A DNA stretch of 64,000 nt from Paraburkholderia azotifigens (GTDB lineage: Bacteria; Pseudomonadota; Gammaproteobacteria; Burkholderiales; Burkholderiaceae). Position 1 is the stretch's first letter, and the number at the start of each line of letters is the position of its first letter. A program made the position numbers and the translations under genes. Location of the stretch: the NCBI RefSeq assembly GCF_007995085.1, contig NZ_VOQS01000005.1, positions 1,426,001-1,490,000 on the forward strand, given 5' to 3'. The notes below the pieces were generated by a model. That model was not told the origin of the DNA. It saw only the letters and a program-made list of their open reading frames with translations, and searched no databases. Of the stretch, positions 35,404 through 45,371 are shown one piece after another.

Positions 35404-35423
35404 TATTGGACCAAAGTCCAATA
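35404..35423. promoter_or_regulatory. 8-bp perfect inverted repeat with 4-base loop
   Basis: The arms TATTGGAC (35404-35411) and GTCCAATA (35416-35423) form a compact hairpin about 140 bases beyond the end of rmlB. No T-run follows on the minus strand. It could end the exopolysaccharide transcript weakly or be an operator. Confidence 0.4.
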
Positions 35424-35561
35424 CCGCGCCAAAACTTCGTACGAACAGAAGTCGAACGTTTGCAAGCGATCGTGATGTGTATCGCGTGGGCGGCCTGTCT
35501 CCAGGCGACGCCAAACGTCTAGACCTTGCCGGACCCGCAGTGCGCTTCGTGCCGAGATCGC

Positions 35562-36623
35562 TCACGCGCCGATAAGATCGTCCGCGCCGGCCAGTTTTCG
35601 ATACTCGCCTGAACTCACTTCGCTGACCCAGCGCGGATGGCCGAGATACCAGTCGACGGTTTTTCTCAGCCCCGTTTCGAACGTCTCTTCTGGTCTCCAG
35701 CCGAGTTCGCGCTCCAGCTTGCTCGCGTCGATTGCGTATCGACGGTCATGGCCCGGGCGATCCGCGACGGCGGCAATCTGATTGCAGTACGAGCCCGATG
35801 CGCTAGGCCACCGTTCGTCGAGCAGTCTGCACAGCGCATGCACGACACTGATGTTCGTCACCTCGTTGCATCCGCCGATGTTGTACGTTTCGCCGGGCCG
35901 TCCTCTCGCGAGCACGGCGCGAATCGCCTTGCAGTGATCGCCGACGTATAACCAGTCGCGCACGTTCAGCCCGTCTCCGTAGACAGGAAGAGGCTTTCCG
36001 GCCAGCGCGCGGGTGATCGTCAACGGAATCAGCTTCTCGGGAAACTGATACGGACCATAGTTATTCGAGCAGTGGGTGGTGAGAGTCGGCAATCCATACG
36101 TGTGGTGCCACGCGCGCACCAGATGATCCGAACTCGCCTTGGACGCGGAATAGGGGCTGTTCGGTGCATAAGGATGTTTCTCGGTGAAAGGCGGCGCCTG
36201 CATCGACAGCGAGCCGAACACCTCGTCCGTCGATATGTGCAGGAAGCGAAACGCCTCGCGCTCCGCTTCCGGCAATCCTTGCCAATAACGACGCGCCGCT
36301 TCGAGCAGCGTGAAGGTGCCGATCACATTGGTCTGCATGAATTCGTCGGGCCCGCGAATCGACCTGTCGACATGGCTCTCCGCTGCGAAGTGGAGGATCG
36401 CCCGTGGCTGATACTGAGCGAGAAGGAAATCCATGGCCTGCCCGTCGCAGATATCCTCACGCACGAAGATGTGACTTCCGTCGCCACGCAACGACTCGAG
36501 CGTCCCGAGGTTGCCCGCGTAGGTCAGTTTGTCGACGTTTACGACCGTTTCATCCACTGTGTTAAACCAGTCGATGACGAAGTTCGCTCCAATAAAACCC
36601 GCTCCACCCGTTACCAGAATCAT
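35562..36623 (-). CDS. rmlB: dTDP-glucose 4,6-dehydratase
   Basis: This enzyme converts dTDP-glucose to dTDP-4-keto-6-deoxyglucose. The 353-residue short-chain dehydrogenase has the NAD motif GGAGFIG (about 6-12), the family STDEVFGSL block, the [15 protein letters not shown] catalytic Tyr/Lys pair and [16 protein letters not shown]. All point to RmlB rather than a 4-epimerase. It is the last gene of the exopolysaccharide cluster, 65 bases after rmlA. No rmlC or rmlD follows, so dTDP-rhamnose would need those from elsewhere. Confidence 0.96.
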   Translation of the reverse strand: MILVTGGAGFIGANFVIDWFNTVDETVVNVDKLTYAGNLGTLESLRGDGSHIFVREDICDGQAMDFLLAQYQPRAILHFAAESHVDRSIRGPDEFMQTNVIGTFTLLEAARRYWQGLPEAEREAFRFLHISTDEVFGSLSMQAPPFTEKHPYAPNSPYSASKASSDHLVRAWHHTYGLPTLTTHCSNNYGPYQFPEKLIPLTITRALAGKPLPVYGDGLNVRDWLYVGDHCKAIRAVLARGRPGETYNIGGCNEVTNISVVHALCRLLDERWPSASGSYCNQIAAVADRPGHDRRYAIDASKLERELGWRPEETFETGLRKTVDWYLGHPRWVSEVSSGEYRKLAGADDLIGA

Positions 36624-36688
36624 GGTCGCCTCATCAAGCGTTTATCGACGTGAGGTATCTATCGAAAAGTGCATCCATGCACCCGGCC

Positions 36689-37642
36689 TTATGAGACTCG
36701 CCGGATGCGCGCGCTTTCAAAATGTGGAGGGGTTGCTTCGACGCGGGTTGCCGTGGACGGCCAGGCGACCCGATCCTGCGCGATGTCCGCAAGGTATCGG
36801 CCGTACGCCGTCTTCGACAGTGGTCTGGCGAGCGCCTGCAACTGGTCGGCGTCGATCCACTGCAAGCGAAACGCGATCTCCTCCGGGCATGCGACCATCA
36901 TGCCCTGCCGCTTCTGCAGCGTGGCGATAAAGGTCGATGCGTCGATCAGCGAGTCGTGCGTGCCCGTATCGAGCCATGCATAACCACGCCCCATGATCTC
37001 GACATGCAATTGCTGATGGCGCAGGTAATGCACGTTGACATCGGTGATTTCCAGTTCGCCGCGTGCGGACGGTTTGATGTCCGCTGCGATATCGCAGACC
37101 TGCCGGTCGTAGAAATACAGGCCCGTCACCGCATAACTCGAACGCGGCTTCGCCGGTTTCTCCTCGATTGAAATCGCCTTGAATTCCGGGTCGAATTCGA
37201 CGACACCATAGCGTTCCGGATCATTCACGTGATAAGCAAATACCGTGGCGCCATCCTCGCGATGGCCCGCACTTTCGAGTTGCTTCAGCAGTTCATGCCC
37301 GTAGAAAATATTGTCCCCAAGAATGAGTGCCGAGTTGTCGTTAGCGACGAATGATCGGCCGATGATGAACGCCTGTGCCAAACCGTCCGGCGAAGGCTGC
37401 ACCGCATATTGCAGATTCATGCCCCATCTTGCGCCGTCACCGAGGAGCGCCTGAAAGCGCGGTGTGTCCTCCGCCGTCGAGATGATGAGCACGTCGCGTA
37501 TGCCCGCAACCATCAGCGTGCTTAGCGGGTAGTAAATCATCGGCTTGTCGTAGACGGGAAGAAGCTGCTTCGAAACCGACTGCGTCACCGGATACAGGCG
37601 CGTACCCGATCCGCCTGCAAGGATGATTCCTTTTCGAGCCAT
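36689..37642 (-). CDS. rmlA: Glucose-1-phosphate thymidylyltransferase
   Basis: This enzyme makes dTDP-glucose from dTTP and glucose-1-phosphate. The 317-residue product starts at ATG 37642 behind GGAGGTGG. It has the nucleotidyltransferase loop [14 protein letters not shown], the [12 protein letters not shown] block, [29 protein letters not shown] and [14 protein letters not shown]. All are RmlA signatures. The C-terminal 25 or so residues are an extra tail. It precedes rmlB. Confidence 0.96.
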   Translation of the reverse strand: MARKGIILAGGSGTRLYPVTQSVSKQLLPVYDKPMIYYPLSTLMVAGIRDVLIISTAEDTPRFQALLGDGARWGMNLQYAVQPSPDGLAQAFIIGRSFVANDNSALILGDNIFYGHELLKQLESAGHREDGATVFAYHVNDPERYGVVEFDPEFKAISIEEKPAKPRSSYAVTGLYFYDRQVCDIAADIKPSARGELEITDVNVHYLRHQQLHVEIMGRGYAWLDTGTHDSLIDASTFIATLQKRQGMMVACPEEIAFRLQWIDADQLQALARPLSKTAYGRYLADIAQDRVAWPSTATRVEATPPHFESARIRRVS

Positions 37643-37701
37643 GACCACCTCCATTATTGCGTGTAGCCTGAATGCAGTGATGTGACGGCGTGCAATACGC
37701 C

Positions 37702-38661
37702 TCAAGCCCCTTCTCGTTGCGGCGGACGCTTGAAATAGCCGGAAGGCGTCACACGCTGACCGGCGAGTCCCAGACGCAATCCCGACGCGATGCCGCGCAG
37801 TACGCTCTTGCGGCCAGCCTCTGTAAAGCGTGGGTATTTGTAGAGCATCGCCGCGAGCGAATAAGCAATCGCAACGACGGATTCGAACGCGCCCAGACTC
37901 TTGCGGCTGAAATAAATCCGGTTGCGCGTGACGTAGAAGAGCGTAAATGGACTTTCGCCGCCGCCCGTCGAAAAACTCACCTTATGCGCCACTTCTGACG
38001 ATGGAACGTAAAGCAGCCGGATGCCCGCTTGATTCATGCGCCAGACGAAATCGACGTCGTCGTAGTAAACGAAGTACTGTTCGTCCATCACGCCTATCCT
38101 CGAGAACACGCTCTTATGAAGCAAGGTGAAACACGTCGGCGCGTATTCCGTGACGAATTCCTGATCGAACTGGCCGTGATCTTCGACACCGTCGCCCACG
38201 TGTTTGACGACTGCCTTCATTTTCGAAATGAAGCCCCCGGCGCACCATATGCGTCTGGTTCCGTGGTAGAAGATCTTTGGAAATGTCGCGAGCACGTCGC
38301 CTTTTCCATTGCGGTCCACAAGTTCGGCGATGGTCCGCACGCCCCTGAACTCGGTATCGTTATTGGCTAGCAGCACGTATTCGCAACCGTCTGCAAGCGC
38401 AAGCTCGATTCCCTGATTGTTGCCCCGCGCAACACCCAGATTGGCGTTGTTGAACACGATGCGCGCATCGATTCCCCACTGATCTGCCAGCCTGTGTGCC
38501 AACCTGCTGCCGCTGTCCGTCGCACTGTTGTCGATCACGTAGAGCTTGAGATTCACGTCCTGCTGCAGGCCAAGGGACGCGAAGAAGTCGTCGAGTACAT
38601 CGTCGGACTGGTACAGAACCGTGACGACGCCAATCAGCGGTCTCGAACGGTCGATAGTCAT
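37702..38661 (-). CDS. GT2-family glycosyltransferase, rhamnosyltransferase-like
   Basis: This is a cytoplasmic or membrane-associated transferase adding a sugar to the lipid-linked repeat unit. The 319-residue product starts at ATG 38661 with GGAG at 7 bases. The GT-A fold is shown by [16 protein letters not shown], the [11 protein letters not shown] metal/nucleotide site and the [22 protein letters not shown] acceptor-side motif typical of WbbL/RfbN-type rhamnosyltransferases. A hydrophobic C-terminal stretch may associate with the membrane. Donor specificity is inferred from family resemblance and the adjacent rml genes. Confidence 0.85.
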   Translation of the reverse strand: MTIDRSRPLIGVVTVLYQSDDVLDDFFASLGLQQDVNLKLYVIDNSATDSGSRLAHRLADQWGIDARIVFNNANLGVARGNNQGIELALADGCEYVLLANNDTEFRGVRTIAELVDRNGKGDVLATFPKIFYHGTRRIWCAGGFISKMKAVVKHVGDGVEDHGQFDQEFVTEYAPTCFTLLHKSVFSRIGVMDEQYFVYYDDVDFVWRMNQAGIRLLYVPSSEVAHKVSFSTGGGESPFTLFYVTRNRIYFSRKSLGAFESVVAIAYSLAAMLYKYPRFTEAGRKSVLRGIASGLRLGLAGQRVTPSGYFKRPPQREGA

Positions 38662-38687
38662 GTCGCTACTCCTTATGGATCTTCCCA

Positions 38688-39827
38688 TCACGTTTGGTAA
38701 AGCCCGCGCGCCTTCATTTCGGTGACGCTTCTGTCGTAGGTGTCAGGCGCGACGTCCTGCCCGTCGACCCATGCGGCGAAACGCGCGATGCCTTCGTCGA
38801 ACGGGACTTTCGGCTCGAATCCAAGCCGCTCCCGCGGCCGTGTGAGATCCGCGTAGTTATGCCGGATGTCGCCCAGCCGGAACGCACCCGTGACGTTGAT
38901 CGCCACCTTGCTTCCGTACAGGTCGCGCAGTTTCGTCGCGACGCCCAGCACTTCCGTGCGTTCGCCGGAGCCTATGCCAAAGATCTGATTGTCTGCATTG
39001 GGGTTCAACAGGGCCGCCATCGTGGCGTCGCATACGTCGTCGATATAGACGAAATCCCGGCTCTCCCGTCCGTCCTCGAATACGTTGATGGGGTTCTCGT
39101 TCTTGATTCGCGTCGAGAAAATGGACAGGATGCCCGTGTACGGATTCGACAGCGATTGCCCCGGGCCGTACACGTTCTGATAGCGAAGCGCACAGCCTGC
39201 GATTCCCAGCGACCGGCACACGGTCATCACCATCTGCTCCTGGTTGTACTTGGTGATGCCGTAGACGGACGATGGATTGATCCTCGAATCCTCGTCGGTG
39301 GGGAGACATTCCATCTTCTGGCCCGTACGCGGGCACATGAAATCGAAATGTCCGGCACGCATTTCGTTTTCCTCGCGCGCGCCGGGATAGACAATTCCGT
39401 CCGCCGGCGAGCGATACTTGCCTTCGCCGTAGATCGCGCGCGACGACGCGACGACAACTTTCTTGACGGTGTGAAGGGTGTCCTTCACCAGTACGTCGAG
39501 CATGAGCGCCGTGCCGCGCACGTTGACCTTGATATAACGGTCGACTTCATACATCGACTGGCCCGTGCCCGTCTCCGCGGCAAGATGCACGATCGCGTCC
39601 TGTCCGCGCATCGCGCGCTCGAGCGTTTCGCGGTCAAGGACCGATCCTTCGATGAAGCGCACTTTATCCTTCACCGATAGGAACAAAGCGGATTTGTTGT
39701 ACGGATCGTCGCCATGTATCTGCGGTGACAGATTGTCGAGCACCGTCACCGTCACGTTGTGGCTCACCAGTTTTCTGGCAAGATTCGAACCGATAAAGCC
39801 GGCACCGCCGGTAATGAGCACTTTCAT
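38688..39827 (-). CDS. NAD-dependent sugar epimerase, dTDP-L-rhamnose 4-epimerase (WbiB)-like
   Basis: This is a 379-residue short-chain dehydrogenase-type epimerase with the NAD motif GGAGFIGSNLA (about 7-17), LDNLSPQIHGDDP, HLAAETGTGQSMYEVDRY and the catalytic YGITK Tyr/Lys pair. An insertion with Cys near CPRTGQKMECLPT and the LSPQIHGDDP loop recall dTDP-L-rhamnose 4-epimerases that make 6-deoxy-L-talose in Burkholderia O-antigen; this is from memory. A UDP-sugar 4-epimerase role cannot be excluded. Its ATG follows GAGGAG. It lies between the flippase and the GT2 gene. Confidence 0.78.
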   Translation of the reverse strand: MKVLITGGAGFIGSNLARKLVSHNVTVTVLDNLSPQIHGDDPYNKSALFLSVKDKVRFIEGSVLDRETLERAMRGQDAIVHLAAETGTGQSMYEVDRYIKVNVRGTALMLDVLVKDTLHTVKKVVVASSRAIYGEGKYRSPADGIVYPGAREENEMRAGHFDFMCPRTGQKMECLPTDEDSRINPSSVYGITKYNQEQMVMTVCRSLGIAGCALRYQNVYGPGQSLSNPYTGILSIFSTRIKNENPINVFEDGRESRDFVYIDDVCDATMAALLNPNADNQIFGIGSGERTEVLGVATKLRDLYGSKVAINVTGAFRLGDIRHNYADLTRPRERLGFEPKVPFDEGIARFAAWVDGQDVAPDTYDRSVTEMKARGLYQT

Positions 39828-39897
39828 ACTTGCAACGCTCCTCAGGTTCCAACCGTGAACCCTGACGTACCATCTGCAGGGGGGAATAGACCATGCG

Positions 39898-41145
39898 TCA
39901 TCGACTGTCCAACGCCTGCACGACGCCTTTCGCGTACAACGTATAGGCCATTGCGGCGACCACGGCCGTTTGCGTGACGAGCACCGCGGCCGCAGCGCCG
40001 ATCGCAGCAAACCAGGTCGCAAGGATGTAGATCAACACGACGTTCAACGCCCCCGATGACAGCAGGATCCGGCTGAACTGGCTCTTCATCCCGAGAGGCA
40101 GCATTGCCTGCACGCCAAAAATATTCGTCAGGGCAGCCATGAGGGGCAGGAAGGCCATCCAGCGCAACACGTCTGTGGCGGGAGCGAAATGCGCGCCGTA
40201 CAGGACCTTCACGGCATACGGCGCACTCACGAAAATGGTCAGCGAAACGGCCAGCATGATGGTCCCCTGCGCCGCCAGCAGTTTGCGCAGGAGAACCATT
40301 GCGTCGTCTCGCGCGTGATGCATCAGATAACTGATGCGTGGATAAGCTGCATTCGACAGCGGCGTGATCATGCCGATGCCTGCTTTCACCAGCTTGTCTG
40401 CTGCGGCGAAATAACCCGCTTCGACGTTGCCCGCGACAAAGCCGAGCACCACGGTGTTCGTGTACGCGTAAAAATTCACGGAGAACATGGCAACGAAGAC
40501 TTGCCACCCCGCTCTCAAAGCGGCGACGATATCCACTACCGACGTGCGGAAGCGCCCCACCTCGCCTCGTAAAAGGACATAACCGAGAATGACCGCGCTC
40601 GACCCCAGGATGACCGCGCTATTGATGCCTATCGCCCAGTAAATGTCGGATTTCGACCGGACCAGCAGCAACATTGCGGGCAAACTCAGCACTCGCCCCG
40701 TGAAAGTCACGATGCTCAGCAGCTTGAGCTTCTCGATGCCCTGCATGTACCAACCGGGGCACAAGCTCGCACCGAGTGCCGTTCCATAGCCGATCGCGAG
40801 CAGTTCGCGGTCGTTCTCCAGACGCCCCACAATGAAAGTCAGCGCCATCAACACGACGAATCCTGCGCACGCAATCAGGATCTGCGCAGTCAGCGTCGTC
40901 CAGAAGATCTCAGTACGCTTCTCCCGATCGTCGCGGTGAACCGAAATCTGCGGCGTGACGGTCAGATCGAAGCCGTACTGCGCGAGATTGACGAAGTACA
41001 TGATGATCGCCATCGCCACACTAAGACGGCCGAATCCTTCTGCCGACAGAACGCGCGTCTGCCACGGCACGATCAGCATCGGCACCACGTAGGTCGATAT
41101 CTGCACCACCAACAGAAAAGCGGCGTTCTTTCTCACCGACGACAT
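39898..41145 (-). CDS. wzx: Wzx-type polysaccharide repeat-unit flippase
   Basis: This integral inner-membrane protein of 415 residues has about 12 hydrophobic segments, as in the MOP/Wzx flippase family that turns undecaprenyl-linked repeat units to the periplasm. Family features include the N-terminal SVRKNAAFLLVVQISTYVVPMLIVPWQTRVL block with a conserved early Pro/Arg pattern and FVNLAQYGFDLTVTPQ. ATG 41145 follows GGGAG. The upstream extension is a shadow of the glycoside hydrolase gene. It pairs with the Wzy gene nearby. Confidence 0.9.
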   Translation of the reverse strand: MSSVRKNAAFLLVVQISTYVVPMLIVPWQTRVLSAEGFGRLSVAMAIIMYFVNLAQYGFDLTVTPQISVHRDDREKRTEIFWTTLTAQILIACAGFVVLMALTFIVGRLENDRELLAIGYGTALGASLCPGWYMQGIEKLKLLSIVTFTGRVLSLPAMLLLVRSKSDIYWAIGINSAVILGSSAVILGYVLLRGEVGRFRTSVVDIVAALRAGWQVFVAMFSVNFYAYTNTVVLGFVAGNVEAGYFAAADKLVKAGIGMITPLSNAAYPRISYLMHHARDDAMVLLRKLLAAQGTIMLAVSLTIFVSAPYAVKVLYGAHFAPATDVLRWMAFLPLMAALTNIFGVQAMLPLGMKSQFSRILLSSGALNVVLIYILATWFAAIGAAAAVLVTQTAVVAAMAYTLYAKGVVQALDSR

Positions 41146-41171
41146 GGAAGCTCCCAATATCCGATCCGCGA

Positions 41172-42839
41172 TCAGCGCACGACGGCCTCTGGCAACAGGT
41201 AAGACGGCAAGGGTCCAAGCCGCCACTTGAGTCCCGCCCCGTCCGCCGTCACCTGAGATTCGGCGCCTTGCCAGTCACGCTGCACGTACTTGCCCGCAGG
41301 CACCTGCACGGACACCACGCGCGCCGTGTTCGCTGTCGTCCATCCGACAATCACGGGCTCTGAATTGCCGTACTGGAACACCTTCACGTTTTCATCGTCG
41401 ACCAGTGCGCTGTGCCATTTGCGGCTTCCGAGCGTTGCATTCAGCACGGCAGAAGCGACATAAGCCGGCTTCGGCGAGAGGTCATTTCTCAACATGCCGA
41501 AGTTGTCCTCCTGGTTGGAGGGATCGTTGCCGTCGTCGACGAAGTCATACCAGAACATGACCGTCACCCCGGCGTAACGTCGCGACAGCAGATAGCTCCT
41601 CACCAGGTAAGCTGCCTGCGATGTCGGATCCAGCGCGGCCGATGCGGGGCTCGAGGGCCAGCCCAATTCGGTGATCCATAGCTGCACGCGCCGTCCGTCC
41701 GTTCGCGGATGCTGCCCGGTCAGCTGCACGAGATAGGGCCACGCCGTCGGAATGCTGACCGAGGCGATGGGGCCGCCCGCAGTCGGGTAGCCCGTCTCCG
41801 GAATGTGCGGCGACATATATGGATGAACGCTGAATGCATCCTGGTAGTCGAGTGCGCCGCTTTTGCTCATCTCCAGCAGGCAGTCCCCGCCAGGGCCTCC
41901 GCCCGCACCGCCTCCGCCGCACGAGATGACGGTTGCCTGCGGGCTGCGCTCCTTGATCTGCATGTAGACGGGTTTCAGCAGCGCCACGTAGCCGGCATAG
42001 CCGAGTCGCGCGAACGCGGGTTCGTTCCAGACTTCCCAGTGCGTGACCATCTGTCCGTAGCGGCGGACCACCTCGTCCACATAGCGCACAAAGAACCGTC
42101 GTGCCTCCGGGCTATCTGGGAAGCTCTGCTCAGCCCCGAACAGTTCCGGATAGGCTTTCGCATTGCCATAGGCCAGTACGATGAGTGGCGAAATCCCGAG
42201 CTTCGACGCACGATTCAGATACGCGTCGTAGTCTTTCGGGAAAACAAACACACCCGGTTTCTGTTCGATGTGATCCCAGTAGATCTCGTCCCGTATCCAC
42301 GAGAAGCCCGCGCTTTTGACAAGCGGCAACAGAACTTCCGGCGCCCCCTTTCCTTGCGCAAAATGCGTGACCACACCGAAGTCGGGAAATGATGACCGTC
42401 CGCGCGGCGACATTGCCGCGACATTGACGCGCTTCGAGGCGACCGCTTTGCCATTCTCCGAAAGCAATGTCGCGTCGACGAGAAACAGACCCGCTCGCGG
42501 AATCGTAATGCTGACCGTCGCGTTGACGCTTTGACGCGTAAGCGTGACCGCCTGCTGGTAAGAAGCGATGGGGTCGCTCACCAGCGCGCCGTCGCCGTCA
42601 TACCTCAGAAGCGACGTCCGAAGCATCGCGCTGCCCGTTTTCTCCTGAGGCGGTATGCCGAACTCGATCTTCATGTCGCCGGCACGCTGCGCGATCAACG
42701 ATCCCGCTGGATTGTTCACATTGAGCGTCAACTCTGCACCCAGCACAGTGGGCACGCCTGCGCACCACAAAGCGACTGCCGAAAGCAGCAGTACGCGCAT
42801 CGATGTCGTCAAACAGCTCGCAATGCGACCTGCGAACAT
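41172..42839 (-). CDS. Secreted PslG-like glycoside hydrolase (clan GH-A)
   Basis: This periplasmic glycosidase lies inside the exopolysaccharide cluster. The 555-residue product starts at ATG 42839 behind a strong AAGGAGG. It has a signal segment (about 12-34), a beta-sandwich-like N-terminal domain (about 35-160) and a TIM barrel. Glu273 in WEVWNEPAF is the acid/base and Glu391 in LWITELGWP the nucleophile. The sequence style (IRDEIYWDHIEQKPGVFVFP, then HPYM and MFWYDF) is close to PslG, the GH39-type enzyme of the Pseudomonas Psl cluster. It probably trims or edits the polymer during export (inference). Confidence 0.85.
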   Translation of the reverse strand: MFAGRIASCLTTSMRVLLLSAVALWCAGVPTVLGAELTLNVNNPAGSLIAQRAGDMKIEFGIPPQEKTGSAMLRTSLLRYDGDGALVSDPIASYQQAVTLTRQSVNATVSITIPRAGLFLVDATLLSENGKAVASKRVNVAAMSPRGRSSFPDFGVVTHFAQGKGAPEVLLPLVKSAGFSWIRDEIYWDHIEQKPGVFVFPKDYDAYLNRASKLGISPLIVLAYGNAKAYPELFGAEQSFPDSPEARRFFVRYVDEVVRRYGQMVTHWEVWNEPAFARLGYAGYVALLKPVYMQIKERSPQATVISCGGGGAGGGPGGDCLLEMSKSGALDYQDAFSVHPYMSPHIPETGYPTAGGPIASVSIPTAWPYLVQLTGQHPRTDGRRVQLWITELGWPSSPASAALDPTSQAAYLVRSYLLSRRYAGVTVMFWYDFVDDGNDPSNQEDNFGMLRNDLSPKPAYVASAVLNATLGSRKWHSALVDDENVKVFQYGNSEPVIVGWTTANTARVVSVQVPAGKYVQRDWQGAESQVTADGAGLKWRLGPLPSYLLPEAVVR

Positions 42840-42895
42840 GAAACCTCCTTGCTGTCCGATCACTCCGGTTGGCGTAAAAGACGCATTCGAAATCG

Positions 42896-44098
42896 CTATT
42901 TCGTCATGGACACGTTCTTGCGAACACTCGCATATCGCACTGGCGCAAAAGATTTCCATGCAGGCGGCCGGCGCGCCACTGTCAGATATTTCGCGCTATA
43001 GGCGGAGAAGCGCGGCCAGTACAACGTCAGGTAGGCGAGCGGCACGAAGGAAGTCACGGTCGTGATGCTCACCGTCGCGGTCAGCAGCAGAAACAGGAGC
43101 ATGACGAAACCGTCGCTTGCAGTCAGCGCGACGACGCCCAACAGGATCAACGCGCTGAACACGCCCATTTCCGCAACGTTTGCAGGCAACCCGGCGAAGG
43201 TCACACCCGCGCCCTGCACGTCGCGCTCGATGAGGTGCACATACGGCAAGTACCGGTAATGCGCGATCAGTTCACTGGCGTTGATGCCGTGAACGACGTC
43301 TTCGAGTCTTGCATCGAACAGGAACGCGTAACCGCCAAGCCGATGCCCGAACGTATCCGAGTCGAAGAAATTGAAACGCGCGAGATACGCGCCTAGCAGC
43401 GCAAAAAATACCGTGTACGCCAGCAGGACAATCAGCGGATGGACCCTTCTTATCCCGTCGCGCAGCGGATACAACGCAGCGAAGATCACAAACACGAACG
43501 ACGACTTGGAAAAACTGATGAACAGGCCGATACAGTACAGCGCGATCATTTTGCGGCTCGTCGTTCCTCTGACGATGTCCGCGACAAACGATGCGACCAG
43601 CAAGGACGAAAAGAACCCCGCTTCACGGGAAAAACCCGACACGCGCGAGAAATAGAAGATCTCGTAGAAGTTCGTGTTGGTCTCTGTCGCATATTCGCCC
43701 CACAGCATTTTCGACAGATTCTTGGGGCCAAGCTGTATCGACAGACTCTGATCGACGTAGTAAAGGACAAACTGAGCCAGCGCGAAGATCACGTTGATTG
43801 CCATCCATTGATGAAGGCAATCCAGGCCGCGCCCGGATGTGTACAACAGATAGCCGATGCACACGGCGATCGACACTACTCGCACCGCAACAGACGGAGA
43901 GCCCATAAAGCTCACGATCAGCGCGACGCCGAGGGGACCGCTCCATCTGCGAAACGTGTTGCTCACGAACCGTAAAAATCCGGGGTCGAGAAACGGAATG
44001 ACGACATAGACGTAAACGGTGACACCCGATACCTGCGGATTGAAGATCACGCAGGTAAAGAACATGTAGAACAGAATCGATATCACCTTGGGGTACAT
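42896..44098 (-). CDS. wzy: Wzy-like polysaccharide polymerase
   Basis: This 400-residue integral membrane protein has about 10 to 12 hydrophobic segments and one long periplasmic loop (about 275-315, with RLEDVVHGINASELIAHYRYLPYVH), the topology expected for Wzy. GFSREAGFFSSLLVASFV and FSKSSFVFVIF resemble O-antigen polymerase (Wzy_C/EpsG-like) motifs. Sequence conservation in the family is low, so the call leans on topology and location between a glycosyltransferase and the hydrolase/flippase genes. ATG 44098 follows GGAGAGG. Confidence 0.8.
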   Translation of the reverse strand: MYPKVISILFYMFFTCVIFNPQVSGVTVYVYVVIPFLDPGFLRFVSNTFRRWSGPLGVALIVSFMGSPSVAVRVVSIAVCIGYLLYTSGRGLDCLHQWMAINVIFALAQFVLYYVDQSLSIQLGPKNLSKMLWGEYATETNTNFYEIFYFSRVSGFSREAGFFSSLLVASFVADIVRGTTSRKMIALYCIGLFISFSKSSFVFVIFAALYPLRDGIRRVHPLIVLLAYTVFFALLGAYLARFNFFDSDTFGHRLGGYAFLFDARLEDVVHGINASELIAHYRYLPYVHLIERDVQGAGVTFAGLPANVAEMGVFSALILLGVVALTASDGFVMLLFLLLTATVSITTVTSFVPLAYLTLYWPRFSAYSAKYLTVARRPPAWKSFAPVRYASVRKNVSMTK

Positions 44099-44134
44099 CG
44101 ACCTCTCCGTCGCGGCAGTGTTGACGGGAGCGCG

Positions 44135-45319
44135 TCAGCGCGCGTGACTGATCGTGTCCAGCAGACGGCTGGCGGACTTCGACCACTGGAATTGCCCGGC
44201 GTGCTCGCGACCGCGCGTCCGGTACATCGCGCGCATTTGCGCATCGTTCATCATCGCCGTCATTTTCTCGGCGATGTCCTCGACGGAATACGCGTCGCAA
44301 TAGACCGCTGCATCGCCGCACACTTCCGGCAACGAAGCCTCGCGCGACACGATCACCGGGCAGCCGCAATACATCGCCTCTAAAGGCGGGAGCCCGAATC
44401 CTTCATAGAGCGACGGAAACACAAAGAAGGCAGCGTTCTCGTACAGCGCCTTCAACTCGCTATCCGACACATATCCCGCCCAGACGACCTTTTCCCCCTC
44501 CGCTCCCGCACGCGTCGTACTGTTGCCGAAGATGCGCCCGTTCTTGCCGCCGGCGACGACGAATTTGAAGTCGTCGCGCAACTCGAGCCGCTCGATCGCG
44601 GCAAGCAAACGCGCATGATTCTTTCCACCCGCCAGGCTGCCGACCGCCAGTCCATAGCGGTCCTTCTTCAGATCGAGGCGCGAGATCACGCCGGAGTCGC
44701 TCTCGATGCGGCCGAAATGATCGGCCGCCAGCTTGACCACCGACACCTTGGAATCCGGCACGGCAAGCGCGGCACGAATCCGTGACTTCGAGAACTCCGA
44801 TACGGTCACGATATGCCGCGCATTCAGCTTCAACGAGAAGAACATGAACGCGTACCACCAGCGGAACTTCCTCGAGTAGCCGGCCGGCGCATCGAACACA
44901 GCCATGTCGTAGATCATCACGACATGCCGTCGCTTGATGATGGGCCCCACATTGCAAAGACTCAGCAGAATGTGGCGCCCGGACGCGAACGGCAACGCAA
45001 GTTGTTCCCAAAGCGATCCCTTGAGCCAGGAAAATGCCGTTCGTGTTTTGAACGGTGCGGATGCCGTCGTGGCGTCGACGGGGACGATCACCGAGAAACG
45101 CCTGTGCTCCTGCTCCACACGCTGCAACGCAGTGGCGAATTCATACGCACAGCGCTGCACACCCGTCATGCGTTGGCTCATGAACTTGCCGTTGATGACG
45201 AAGTCTTCGTCCGACGCGTCGATACCGGTCGCGGTTGCGTCGCCGGACTGGCTGGAGATGACGTTGCCTCGCGTCGCGGAAAGTGCACGAGAAGCCGTTC
45301 GATGTGGCGTATTCAGCAT
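44135..45319 (-). CDS. GT4-family glycosyltransferase
   Basis: This 394-residue GT-B fold transferase probably acts on the cytoplasmic face to extend the repeat unit. Seen: [14 protein letters not shown] near the N-terminus, a central [10 protein letters not shown] block (about 195-205), the nucleotide-binding [24 protein letters not shown] and the GT4 signature [23 protein letters not shown] with its catalytic Glu. The style recalls mannosyltransferases that use GDP-mannose, consistent with the GDP-mannose genes upstream; the donor is inferred. A GAGAGGG precedes ATG 45319. Confidence 0.88.
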   Translation of the reverse strand: MLNTPHRTASRALSATRGNVISSQSGDATATGIDASDEDFVINGKFMSQRMTGVQRCAYEFATALQRVEQEHRRFSVIVPVDATTASAPFKTRTAFSWLKGSLWEQLALPFASGRHILLSLCNVGPIIKRRHVVMIYDMAVFDAPAGYSRKFRWWYAFMFFSLKLNARHIVTVSEFSKSRIRAALAVPDSKVSVVKLAADHFGRIESDSGVISRLDLKKDRYGLAVGSLAGGKNHARLLAAIERLELRDDFKFVVAGGKNGRIFGNSTTRAGAEGEKVVWAGYVSDSELKALYENAAFFVFPSLYEGFGLPPLEAMYCGCPVIVSREASLPEVCGDAAVYCDAYSVEDIAEKMTAMMNDAQMRAMYRTRGREHAGQFQWSKSASRLLDTISHAR

Positions 45320-45371
45320 GATTTCCCTCTCTGACTGGATCTGCCGGAAGCGACGTGCTCACGCGTCGGTT

